This document shows, one piece after another, positions 6,979 through 13,730 of a DNA stretch of 17,892 nt. The number at the start of each line of letters is the position of its first letter. Position 1 is the first letter of the stretch. This DNA is from Alistipes sp. (GTDB lineage: Bacteria; Bacteroidota; Bacteroidia; Bacteroidales; Rikenellaceae), in contig JAGBTW010000173.1 of assembly GCA_017631135.1 (NCBI GenBank), positions 1 to 17,892 of the forward strand, given 5' to 3'. Position numbers and translations under genes: made by a program. The notes under the pieces are model-generated. The model was not told the DNA's origin and searched no databases. It was given only the letters and a program-made list of their open reading frames with translations.

Positions 6979-8094
6979 ATGCAGAGGCTTCGACTTCTCG
7001 TTTATGCTCTACTTGCAACCATAGCCGTGGCATGTAATGCAGAGGGCCCTGATGTGCCCAACGCTCCCACACACATCGACTATCCCGAGATACCCAATAA
7101 CGAGATTTGGTATACGACATCCAACAAAGAGACAATCACACCCTCGTGGGCACCCTCGCTGGAGCACGCAATAGTGAGCAACACCTATGCTGATGGCAAG
7201 GGTGTGATGTGCTTCGATGGGGATATTACCGAGATAGGCCCTATGCTGTTTAGCAACAGCTACAGACTCACGAGCATAACCCTGCCTTTGAGCGTCAAGC
7301 ATATAGGCAAAGAGGCCTTTGACAATTGCACAGAGCTCAAGACAATCACCATATCGCCCTACGTCGAGAGCATAGGCAAGAGAGCATTCTATGGATGTCC
7401 AATCACGGAGTTCACACTCCCCGCAGGTGTAACGACACTCGAGGTAGCGGTGTTTGGCGCATGTCAAAAGCTTGAGAAGGTCACCCTATCCGAAGGTCTT
7501 ACCAAAATCTCAAAAAATGCATTCACAAGCTGCACAGCGCTCAAGTCGCTCAACATTCCCAAGAGTGTCGAGGAGATTGAGGCGGGAGCATTCGCTGGTT
7601 GCCGCAGCCTCGCCCAGTTCAGCGGCAAGTATGCCTCGGAGGATGGCAGATGCCTCATTAAGGACAACGCACTGATTGCGTTTGCGCCCAATGGCATTAG
7701 GAGCTACACCATCCCCAAGGGCGTTACCACCATTGGCGAAAGTGCATTTGCGCTATGCGAGAACATTGAGTTTGTCGACATCCCCACGAGCGTGACACGC
7801 ATCGAGGCCATGGCATTCAGCTACTGCTACGCCCTCGAGACCATAACCATACCCGAGAATGTGGAATATCTCGGTGCAAGGTGCTGCTTCACATCGTGCA
7901 CCCCACAGAGTGTCTACTGCATGCCCACGACACCACCCACAGCCGACAAGGGTACAGAGTCGAGCTGGCTTGCCTTTAGCTCTGCTCCCTACCCCGAGCT
8001 AACGATATATGTCCCCAAGGGGTCTGTCGAGGCCTACAAAATTTCGGCAGAATGGGAACAATTTGCAAAGAACATTGTAGGCTACGAGTTTTAG
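6979..8094 (+). CDS. BspA-like leucine-rich repeat (LRR_5) lipoprotein
   Basis: The 371-residue protein opens with a lipoprotein signal (MQRLRLLVYALLATIAVAC, Cys19). Residues about 75-310 contain seven or eight LRR_5 units of the Treponema/BspA type, with the repeated pattern L-x-x-I-x-L/I-P-x-x-V-x-x-I-G-x-x-A-F-x-x-C (for example AFDNCTELKTITIS, AFTSCTALKSLNIP and AFSYCYALETITIP). The unit at 215-240 is interrupted by a KYASEDGRCLIKDNALIAFAP segment typical of this family. The C-terminus (TIYVPKGSVEAYKISAEWEQF) is also typical. Such proteins are surface-exposed and can bind host matrix proteins or mediate coaggregation in related species. It starts 29 bp after argR, an unusual partner, so readthrough from the argR promoter is likely unless it has an unseen promoter. 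Confidence 0.92.
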   Translation: MQRLRLLVYALLATIAVACNAEGPDVPNAPTHIDYPEIPNNEIWYTTSNKETITPSWAPSLEHAIVSNTYADGKGVMCFDGDITEIGPMLFSNSYRLTSITLPLSVKHIGKEAFDNCTELKTITISPYVESIGKRAFYGCPITEFTLPAGVTTLEVAVFGACQKLEKVTLSEGLTKISKNAFTSCTALKSLNIPKSVEEIEAGAFAGCRSLAQFSGKYASEDGRCLIKDNALIAFAPNGIRSYTIPKGVTTIGESAFALCENIEFVDIPTSVTRIEAMAFSYCYALETITIPENVEYLGARCCFTSCTPQSVYCMPTTPPTADKGTESSWLAFSSAPYPELTIYVPKGSVEAYKISAEWEQFAKNIVGYEF

Positions 8095-8123
8095 GCAAGG
8101 CAAAATAATTTGCAGTATACAGT

Positions 8124-8160
8124 AATGGAGATGGCTAATTCAGTTTTAGTCATCTCCATT
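8124..8160 (+). terminator. Hairpin terminator after the LRR lipoprotein gene
   Basis: Arms 8124-8138 and 8146-8160 pair over 14 of 15 positions around a 7-nt loop, 29 bp after the LRR stop codon. The stem is followed by GCTTTATG rather than a run of T, so termination may be weak or may depend on the flanking A and T bases of the stem. Confidence 0.6.
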
Positions 8161-8231
8161 GCTTTATGGGGGGGGTAATAAAAGAGTAGTAGTGAGTAGG
8201 CGCGAGCAAGCTCGCTTGGGGCTAGTAGAGA
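8161..8231. other. Spacer with G8 run and small palindrome
   Basis: This is a non-coding spacer. It contains a homopolymer of eight G (8168-8175) and a compact hairpin GCGAG-CAAG-CTCGC (8202-8215). I find no gene, promoter box or known RNA in it. Confidence 0.5.
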
Positions 8232-8325
8232 GAGTTTAGGGAAATTAAGGAGGTTAAGGAGATTAGTGTTTTCTTATAGAAGTAGTCTCCTTAAATTCTT
8301 TAATTTCACTAAATTCACTAAACTC
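8232..8325. repeat. Fold-back tract of 9-nt periodic repeats (copy 2)
   Basis: The left arm (8232-8262) is a purine-rich series with GAGTTTAG, AAATTAAGG and TTAAGGAGA. The right arm (8286-8325) is its pyrimidine-rich complement and reads in 9-nt steps as CTCCTTAAA, TTCTTTAAT, TTCACTAAA, TTCACTAAA, CTC. The ends (8232-8239 with 8318-8325) pair over 8 bp and the inner stem (8254-8262 with 8286-8294) over 9 bp. One extra TTCACTAAA unit must bulge on the right arm. The architecture matches the tract at 1479-1615 but the unit sequence differs. The function is unknown. Confidence 0.75.
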
Positions 8326-8341
8326 ATAATACCTCCACTTT

Positions 8342-8446
8342 CATTAGCGCTACAACCCAGATTTTCCTTTTAGAACCCTTCGAACCCTTCGAACTCTTTG
8401 AACCCTTCAAAAAAACTTCCCTCCATTAGCCCCACGACTCCAATTT
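8342..8446. repeat. Imperfect 23-nt direct repeat pair
   Basis: A 23-nt segment beginning CATTAGC and ending ATTT occurs at 8342-8364 and again at 8424-8446, with 17 of 23 positions identical. The second copy runs directly into hairpin element B, so the first could be a decayed or partial copy of the boundary of such an element. The 9-nt repeat tract at 8373-8408 lies between them. Confidence 0.45.
8373..8408. repeat. Four tandem 9-nt units GAACCCTTC
   Basis: Units at 8373, 8382, 8391 and 8400 read GAACCCTTC, GAACCCTTC, GAACTCTTT, GAACCCTTC and run into an A7 tract. This is a third 9-nt periodic tract in the window, with its own unit sequence. No open frame of interest uses it. Confidence 0.85.
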
Positions 8447-8486
8447 CTTGTCAGAGTGGTGCAGATGCGCCGCTATCACAAGAAAT
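8443..8486. other. Hairpin element B, compact copy
   Basis: The arms 8443-8451 and 8478-8486 are perfectly complementary over 9 bp. They enclose the core CAGAGTGGTGC (8452-8462) and GCGCCGCTATC (8467-8477) with a very short apical segment. The core is the same as in element A, but the arms differ in sequence while keeping complementarity. It lies two bases from element C, so B and C form a tandem pair. Confidence 0.7.
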
Positions 8487-8488
8487 CC

Positions 8489-8615
8489 AATTTCGCATCA
8501 GAAGTGGTCAGGCTTGGTCTCGACATGAAAAAGCTCCGGATGGATAGTACTTTTCGTACATTCCATTCGGAGCTTTGATTGAGAGGCCGAGAATGGCCTC
8601 TTATCATGCGAAATT
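8489..8615 (-). terminator. Nested hairpin element C downstream of the M16 peptidase gene
   Basis: The outer arms 8489-8498 and 8606-8615 pair perfectly over 10 bp. Core segments CAGAAGTGGTC (8499-8509) and GGCCTCTTATC (8595-8605) follow. An inner stem of 21 nt per arm (8530-8550 with 8556-8576, 18 of 21 identical after complementing) has a 5-nt loop. On the minus strand it ends in CGGAGC followed by five T, a plausible intrinsic terminator. The outer arm overlaps the peptidase stop codon (8614-8616). CTCAATC precedes the inner stem here and in element A. An extra 6-bp hairpin, GAGGCC/GGCCTC (8583-8600), offers an alternative fold. Confidence 0.75.
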
Positions 8616-11436
8616 AACGCTCGGGGCGCATTACTACAAGAGTACGGTTACCATCGTCGAGGAGCTTCTTGGCCATTGCCTGAACATCCTCAAGGGTGAT
8701 GCTCTCGAGGATACCGAGGTACTCCTCCTTATAGTTGTAACCCTCCTCGTACCAACGGTCGATAGCTGACATCCAGCCGCTGTTGTTCTCGAGAACGTTA
8801 GCGTAGTTCTTCTGGAGGAACTCCTTTGACTTTGCGATGTCGTCAGCGAGAGGACCGTTCTCGGCAATCTTTGCAATCTCTGCGTCGCAGATGTCGATAA
8901 GCTCGTCAGCAAGCTGCTCGTTGGTGTCGAACACAATGATTGCCATGTACTTCTCTACGGGGTACTTGTTGATACCACCCTGTACGTGTACGCCGTATGT
9001 ACCACCCTTCTCCTCGCGGATAGATACCATATAGCGTGAGTCGAGGGCGCGTGTGAGGAGGTCGAGAACGAGACGGTTCTTTGCGTTATCCTCGATGTCG
9101 CCAGAGAATGTGAGGTATACAGATACCTTGGGCTGCTGCATAGCTACGCGGAAGTCGTTAGTAACCTCGCCTACTGCTGTGCGTACGCCATCGTCAACAA
9201 CTGCATACTCAACCTTCTTTGAAGTGGGGAGTGAGCCGAGATACTTCTCAACGAGAGGCTTCAAAGTGTTGAGATCCACGTTACCAGCGATAACGAAGCG
9301 GAAGTCATCAGCGTAAGAGAAGAGCTGGCTGTGTACGCTTACCAAAGTCTCGAGGTTGAGTGACTCGATCTGTGCTGATGATGTCACCTGACGACGAGGA
9401 TGGTTCTGGTAGAGGGTCTCTGTAAATGCCTTACCCATGAGGTAGCTGGGGTCAGACTCCATGTTACGGAAGTAGGGAACATACATGTTCTTCAAGTTCT
9501 GAAGGTCAGTCTCATCGAAGCGAGGAGCTGTGAAGTTGAGGTACATGAGCTGGAGGATGGTCTCGATATCCTTGGGTGAGCCACCTGCGTTAACGCTGTG
9601 CTCATACTCGCTTACACCTACAGAAGCGTATGCGCTCTTACCAGAGAGCTGCTTTGCAAGCTCCGTAGCAGAGAACTTGCTGATACCTGACTGCTGCATA
9701 ACCATGGGGAGGTAGTCACCGTGGAAGTAGTCAGCATCGTTCAACATAGACTTACCGCCCTTTGCCGAAGCAGAGATGATAACCTCGTCAGCCTTCAATG
9801 TAGAGGGGCGAACAACAACCTTGATGCCGTTCTTCAAAGTCCACTCTGTGTAACCAAGTGACTCGTTGGTCTCAACATTAGCAACCTTTGCACCCTTGAA
9901 CTTCTGTGCGGGGTCTACGAGGGGCTCGATAACTGTGTTATCCTCGTAAGGTGCAATCTCCGAAGCCTCAACCTCGGCGATGATAGCCAAGAGTTGCTCC
10001 TCTGTGGGGATTACAACGTCCTCCTTCTTGGGTGAGCGAGCGAGGATCACAAGGTTCTTGTTAGGTGTAGCCATCTGTGCATACGCCTCGTTAACCTGCT
10101 CAACAGTGAGGCTGTTGATGAACATCTGGTCGAGCTGCCACTCTGTCTCTGCGTCCATCATAGGTGAGCCATCAGCATAGTTGTCGAGGTAGCGCTGTGC
10201 GTACTCTGCGTTGCTTACGTCGTTGCGGTTTGTGTAGCTACGCTCTGCCCAGCGGAGAATCTCCTGCTTTGCACGCTCAAACTCACCAGCTGTGAAGCCA
10301 TAGCGACGCATGCGCTCCATCTCGGTGTACATAGCGCGGAAAGCCTCGTCGATGCGACCCTCGTGAGCTGTTGCAGAGAACATTGTAGACTCCATTGTGG
10401 GGCAGATGCCGATGCTACCCTCGCTCATGCCACCGCCGAGGAAAGGTGCGTTAGCAGACTTTGAAATATCCTCGAAGCGCTCGTTCATCATGATAGATAC
10501 GAATGACTTGATGAGGTTGAATGAGTAGCCTACGATAGTGTTGTTGTACTCCTTGGGAAGAGCATCGCGACGTGCGAACATCATGACGCTTGACTGTGTC
10601 ATCTCGGGATCAGAGAAGATAGAGACGATAGGCTGCTCTGTTGCAGGAACGTAGTGCATAACCTTCTGTGCTGCATCTGCAGGTGAAGCGGGGATGTCAG
10701 CCATGAGGGTCTTAATCTTTGACTCAACCTGGTCTACGTCGATGTCACCAACGATAACCAAAGCCTGCAACTCGGGGCGATACCACTTCTTGTAGAAGTT
10801 AACCAATGCCTCCTGGTCGAAAGACTTCAGGCCATCGAGGTAACCGATAAGGTTGCGGTGCTCGTAGAGAGTGCCCTTGAAGAGGTTACGAATCATGTCG
10901 TTCTGTGCACGGAGGCTTGCGCCATCGCGTGTACGGAGCTCCTCCATGATAACGCCACGCTCCGAGTCAATCTCCTCGGGCTGCAAAGCGATGAACTGTG
11001 ACCAGTCGTGGAGGATAAGAAGAGCGAGGTCTACGTTCTCCTCGGTTACGGGGAGGTCCATCACCATGTACTGTGTGCAGTCCCATGAAGTGAAGGCGTT
11101 GAGGTTGTTACCAAACTGAACACCGATAGTCTCGAGCTTCTCGATAATCTGCTTGTCGGGGAGGTTCTTGGTACCATTGAAGGCCATGTGCTCGAGGAAG
11201 TGAGCAAGACCCTGCTGGTCGTCATCCTCCTGGATAGCACCTACATCGTGGTAGATGTAGAAGCTTGCCTGGCCCTTAGGCTTCTCGTTGTGGCGAATGT
11301 AGTAGGTCATGCCATTGTCGAGCTTGCCTACACGTACTTCAGGATCAAGAGGCAACTGCATCTCTGAGGGATCCTGCGCACAAATGCTCGCGATACCTAC
11401 GAAGAGGGCTACGAGCGAAAAAAGCATTTTTCTCAT
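8614..11436 (-). CDS. M16 family zinc metallopeptidase (PqqL-like, exported)
   Basis: This 940-residue protein has a signal peptide (MRKMLFSLVALFVGIASICAQ) without a lipobox, so it is probably periplasmic. The inverted zinc motif HxxEH is present as HFLEH (His79, Glu82, His83). The third ligand is likely Glu159 in EEIDSERGVIMEE, 76 residues after His83, as expected for M16. Two M16 halves are visible: an active N-terminal half (about 30-250, with its partner domain to about 500) and a second half starting near LGYTEWTLKNGIKVVV (about 540) that lacks HxxEH, as in PqqL/pitrilysin-type two-part clamshells. These enzymes degrade short peptides held in an internal chamber. The gene stands alone between a promoter near 11518 and hairpin element C. 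The substrate is unknown. Confidence 0.93.
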   Translation of the reverse strand: MRKMLFSLVALFVGIASICAQDPSEMQLPLDPEVRVGKLDNGMTYYIRHNEKPKGQASFYIYHDVGAIQEDDDQQGLAHFLEHMAFNGTKNLPDKQIIEKLETIGVQFGNNLNAFTSWDCTQYMVMDLPVTEENVDLALLILHDWSQFIALQPEEIDSERGVIMEELRTRDGASLRAQNDMIRNLFKGTLYEHRNLIGYLDGLKSFDQEALVNFYKKWYRPELQALVIVGDIDVDQVESKIKTLMADIPASPADAAQKVMHYVPATEQPIVSIFSDPEMTQSSVMMFARRDALPKEYNNTIVGYSFNLIKSFVSIMMNERFEDISKSANAPFLGGGMSEGSIGICPTMESTMFSATAHEGRIDEAFRAMYTEMERMRRYGFTAGEFERAKQEILRWAERSYTNRNDVSNAEYAQRYLDNYADGSPMMDAETEWQLDQMFINSLTVEQVNEAYAQMATPNKNLVILARSPKKEDVVIPTEEQLLAIIAEVEASEIAPYEDNTVIEPLVDPAQKFKGAKVANVETNESLGYTEWTLKNGIKVVVRPSTLKADEVIISASAKGGKSMLNDADYFHGDYLPMVMQQSGISKFSATELAKQLSGKSAYASVGVSEYEHSVNAGGSPKDIETILQLMYLNFTAPRFDETDLQNLKNMYVPYFRNMESDPSYLMGKAFTETLYQNHPRRQVTSSAQIESLNLETLVSVHSQLFSYADDFRFVIAGNVDLNTLKPLVEKYLGSLPTSKKVEYAVVDDGVRTAVGEVTNDFRVAMQQPKVSVYLTFSGDIEDNAKNRLVLDLLTRALDSRYMVSIREEKGGTYGVHVQGGINKYPVEKYMAIIVFDTNEQLADELIDICDAEIAKIAENGPLADDIAKSKEFLQKNYANVLENNSGWMSAIDRWYEEGYNYKEEYLGILESITLEDVQAMAKKLLDDGNRTLVVMRPER

Positions 11437-11517
11437 ACGGTTGATATTTAAGTTAATTAAAAATTAATTTTCTGCACTATCGTCATACCGCACACTTATT
11501 TACGGTAATAATCCACG

Positions 11518-11525
11518 CAAATATA
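11518..11525 (-). promoter_or_regulatory. Likely -7 box of the M16 peptidase promoter
   Basis: TATATTTG (complement) matches TAnnTTTG and would give a leader of about 75 nt before the ATG at 11436. The -33 position holds only a weak TTTA. The surrounding 11437-11657 stretch is AT-rich with no other clear signal. Confidence 0.5.
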
Positions 11526-11657
11526 CTATTTTTTTGTCTAAATAGATACTTTATATCTATATTTTTTTCTTATTGAACAATAAATATTACATATAGAGTA
11601 ATCCACGAACAACTAACGATGGCAACAAGACTTTATTATTAACGATATAATAAAACA

Positions 11658-11694
11658 TTAAAGACCAAAACCTTACAACAGCCTTGGTCTTTAA
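11658..11694 (-). terminator. Intrinsic terminator of the sigma factor operon
   Basis: An 11-bp perfect stem (11658-11668 with 11684-11694) encloses a 15-nt loop, 22 bp after the stop codon of the membrane protein gene. On the minus strand it ends in GGTCTTTAA and runs into a T-rich tail. Confidence 0.8.
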
Positions 11695-11716
11695 CCTCTT
11701 GCTTTAAGGAGAGGGG

Positions 11717-12298
11717 TTACTCCTCGCGCTTTAGGTCGCGCGTTGCTTTGATAATCTCGTTGGCAGTGCGTTGTGCCTTAACCAGGCTATGGACTCCAAA
11801 GGCAAGACCGATAGCGAAACCCACCGCGCCGCCAATCATAACGGGGAGATTCTCCGCCTTCAAGATGTCGTAGGCCAGCAGACCACCCCACACCAAAACA
11901 AAGGGAATCGAGAAGTATAGCCACTTGATATTCATACGCTTGTAGCGAACCATGGTCTCGGCAATCTCTACAATGGAGTAGCGCGAGAAGTACTCATCGC
12001 GCAGACCCTTGCATGTATGCCATTCGGTGATAGCTGCAACAATAAGGAACACCGCAGCCGCATAGCCATAAATAGAGTTAAAGCCAAGGAACCCGATTGA
12101 CCAAATCATATATGGCGCAAAGAGCAAAGCTATAACGATGAAGAATATGCTGCGGCGCAAGAGTTTATTCGCCTTCTCGGACATAATTCTTCGCATCATG
12201 CGCTCGGTAATTATACGCTCCGAATTGAGCATATCCTTAAGCTTCGCAAGCTGGTCGCGCATATCGTCAAGTTCCTGATAATCTGTATGGTTTTTCAT
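11717..12298 (-). CDS. Four-helix membrane protein linked to an ECF sigma factor, possible regulator
   Basis: I cannot assign a named family. The 193-residue protein has a charged, probably coiled-coil cytoplasmic N-terminus (about 7-48, rich in Asp, Lys, Arg, Met and Leu). Four predicted membrane segments follow at about 50-70, 73-92, 126-145 and 150-172, with a 30-residue polar loop between the second and third and a basic C-terminal tail (174-193). Even membrane crossing puts both ends on the same side, likely the cytoplasm. It starts 11 bp after the sigma gene stop and is clearly in the same operon, the usual place for an anti-sigma factor. It has no zinc-binding ZAS motif or FecR domain. 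An anti-sigma or sensor role is inference from position only. Confidence 0.85.
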   Translation of the reverse strand: MKNHTDYQELDDMRDQLAKLKDMLNSERIITERMMRRIMSEKANKLLRRSIFFIVIALLFAPYMIWSIGFLGFNSIYGYAAAVFLIVAAITEWHTCKGLRDEYFSRYSIVEIAETMVRYKRMNIKWLYFSIPFVLVWGGLLAYDILKAENLPVMIGGAVGFAIGLAFGVHSLVKAQRTANEIIKATRDLKREE

Positions 12299-12309
12299 AT
12301 CATGCTATG

Positions 12310-12789
12310 TTATTCGTTAGACATATTTTTGAGTTGCTCCTTTATGCGGTAGAGCTTCACCGAGACATTCTTCACCGATATACCGACAATAGCAGCAATC
12401 TCCTCATAGCTCATATTCTCGAGCCACAACATAACAATCGCTCTATCAAAGGGCTGAAGCCTATGTATGCGCCTATGAAGCATCTGCATCTGACGGCTAT
12501 CACCATCCTCGGCGGTATAGAGGTCGCGACTCATATCAAGTTTTAGCGACGACGAGCGACGCTTACTGCGCTCCATTGAGATGCAGGTATTAAGACTGAT
12601 ACGCCAAATCCATGTTCTTATATTGCTACGTTGCTCAAAGCCATCGAAGCCATGCCACAGCTTGATAAGCACCTCTTGAAAGAGATCATCAGCCTCATCG
12701 CCACACTTGGCAAACATAAAGCACACGGAGTAGATTGTGCTACGATGTTCGCGAACGATATTCGTAAATTCCTTTTCTTTTTCTGTCAT
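12310..12789 (-). CDS. ECF-type RNA polymerase sigma-70 factor
   Basis: The 159-residue protein has the two domains of ECF sigma factors. Region 2 (about 8-78) includes the core-binding segment DEADDLFQEVLIKLWHGFDGFE and the -10 recognition part RTWIWRISLNTCISMERSKRR. Region 4 (about 104-156) includes LQPFDRAIVMLWLENMSYEEIAAIVGISVKNVSVKLYRIKEQL, a helix-turn-helix that reads the -35 element. It directs RNA polymerase to a small regulon, which the sequence does not reveal. A four-helix membrane protein follows after 11 bp. The upstream region has a -7 box at 12863-12870, so it is at least partly read by the housekeeping sigma factor; no obvious autoregulatory ECF promoter is visible. The subfamily is not resolved. 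Confidence 0.93.
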   Translation of the reverse strand: MTEKEKEFTNIVREHRSTIYSVCFMFAKCGDEADDLFQEVLIKLWHGFDGFEQRSNIRTWIWRISLNTCISMERSKRRSSSLKLDMSRDLYTAEDGDSRQMQMLHRRIHRLQPFDRAIVMLWLENMSYEEIAAIVGISVKNVSVKLYRIKEQLKNMSNE

Positions 12790-12862
12790 TGTCTATAGTT
12801 TGTTTAATAGGTCTTTGTTACATCCTTTTACTCGTTAGACGCACAACACCCTATGTTTACTA

Positions 12863-12870
12863 CAAAGATA
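12863..12870 (-). promoter_or_regulatory. Likely -7 box of the sigma factor operon
   Basis: TATCTTTG (complement) matches the Bacteroidota -7 consensus about 74 bases upstream of the ATG. The -33 region is an A/T run without TTTG, so strength is uncertain. Confidence 0.55.
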
Positions 12871-12944
12871 CGAAAAAAAATTTTTTCTGCCGAGTTTTCT
12901 GAGGGCTATGTATGGTCTATTAGCCTCTTTTCGCCATTCGTAGT

Positions 12945-12976
12945 TTTGCGTTTTAGAGGAATAATTCATATCTTTG
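12945..12976 (+). promoter_or_regulatory. Promoter of the thioesterase-glycosyltransferase operon
   Basis: TTTG (12945-12948) is followed after 20 bases by TATCTTTG (12969-12976), an excellent match to the Bacteroidota -33/-7 consensus. The ATG lies 20 bases further on, so the leader is only about 12-16 nt. Confidence 0.8.
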
Positions 12977-12996
12977 CATATAAATAGATTAAGACT

Positions 12997-13722
12997 ATGG
13001 CAGAGATTACAACTTATAAATATCGCGTGGAGCCACAAGATGTGGATTTTACACTGCGTGCTTCGGCAAGTTCTATTGTCAACTATATGCTAAACGTCGC
13101 GGGAAGCGACGCCCACAACAAGGGCTTCGGTGTGGAGGTCCTGCAGGATAGCTCATTGACATGGGTGCTCATGCGCTTCGCAGTGGAGATAGAGAGCCGC
13201 CCCGAGCAGTACACCGACATAGAGATTGACACCTGGATTAGCGACTTCAACCGCCTCGCCTCAACGCGTAACTTCCGCATGCGCATCGGCGACAAGGTCA
13301 TAGCCTCGGGCGTATCGCAGTGGTGCGTGCTCAACATGGAGACTCGCCAGGCAGCGGATATGTCTATGATGAAGGAGGCGCACGACAGATTTATCGTTGC
13401 GGAGCCATCGCCCATCGCTGCCCCCGCGCGCCTACGCCCCATAGAGGCTGCGGCATCTATTTCGCGCCCCGTGGTATATAGCGACATCGACTTTAACCGC
13501 CACATGAACACACTGCGCTATGTAGACCTCATCTTCGACACTCTCCCCTTGGAGAAGTTCGAGAGTGGTGACGCCATGCGTCTTGATATCAACTTCTTGG
13601 CCGAGGCACGCTATGGCGAGGTTGTGTCGGTTGGTTATCTCGACACCGAGGGTGCTCGCCAGTTTGAGATTACGTCAGACGCCGACAAAGTGTTGTGCCG
13701 CGCAAAGATAGAATTCAAATAG
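12997..13722 (+). CDS. Acyl-ACP thioesterase (FatA/FatB family)
   Basis: This enzyme hydrolyses acyl-acyl carrier protein to free fatty acid and ACP in the cytoplasm. The 241-residue length suits a bacterial member of the family, which has two hotdog folds. The N-terminal hotdog (about 1-125) contains the RVEPQDVDFTLRASASSIVNYMLNVAG helix and WVLMRFAVEI strand. The C-terminal hotdog has SDIDFNRHMNTLRYVD, in which Asp165, Asn167 and His169 correspond to the catalytic D-x-N-x-H of plant FatB. Glu203 (NFLAEARYGE) sits at the expected spacing for the fourth active-site residue. The start follows a strong promoter by 20 bp. A glycosyltransferase gene follows after 8 bp in the same operon. Chain-length preference cannot be read from the sequence by eye. 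Confidence 0.93.
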   Translation: MAEITTYKYRVEPQDVDFTLRASASSIVNYMLNVAGSDAHNKGFGVEVLQDSSLTWVLMRFAVEIESRPEQYTDIEIDTWISDFNRLASTRNFRMRIGDKVIASGVSQWCVLNMETRQAADMSMMKEAHDRFIVAEPSPIAAPARLRPIEAAASISRPVVYSDIDFNRHMNTLRYVDLIFDTLPLEKFESGDAMRLDINFLAEARYGEVVSVGYLDTEGARQFEITSDADKVLCRAKIEFK

Positions 13723-13730
13723 ACAACTAT

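Noticed and set aside
8575..8769. Small plus-strand ORF of 64 codons near the end of the M16 gene
   Set aside because: It runs antisense through the peptidase coding region and hairpin C and lacks any recognisable product or promoter.
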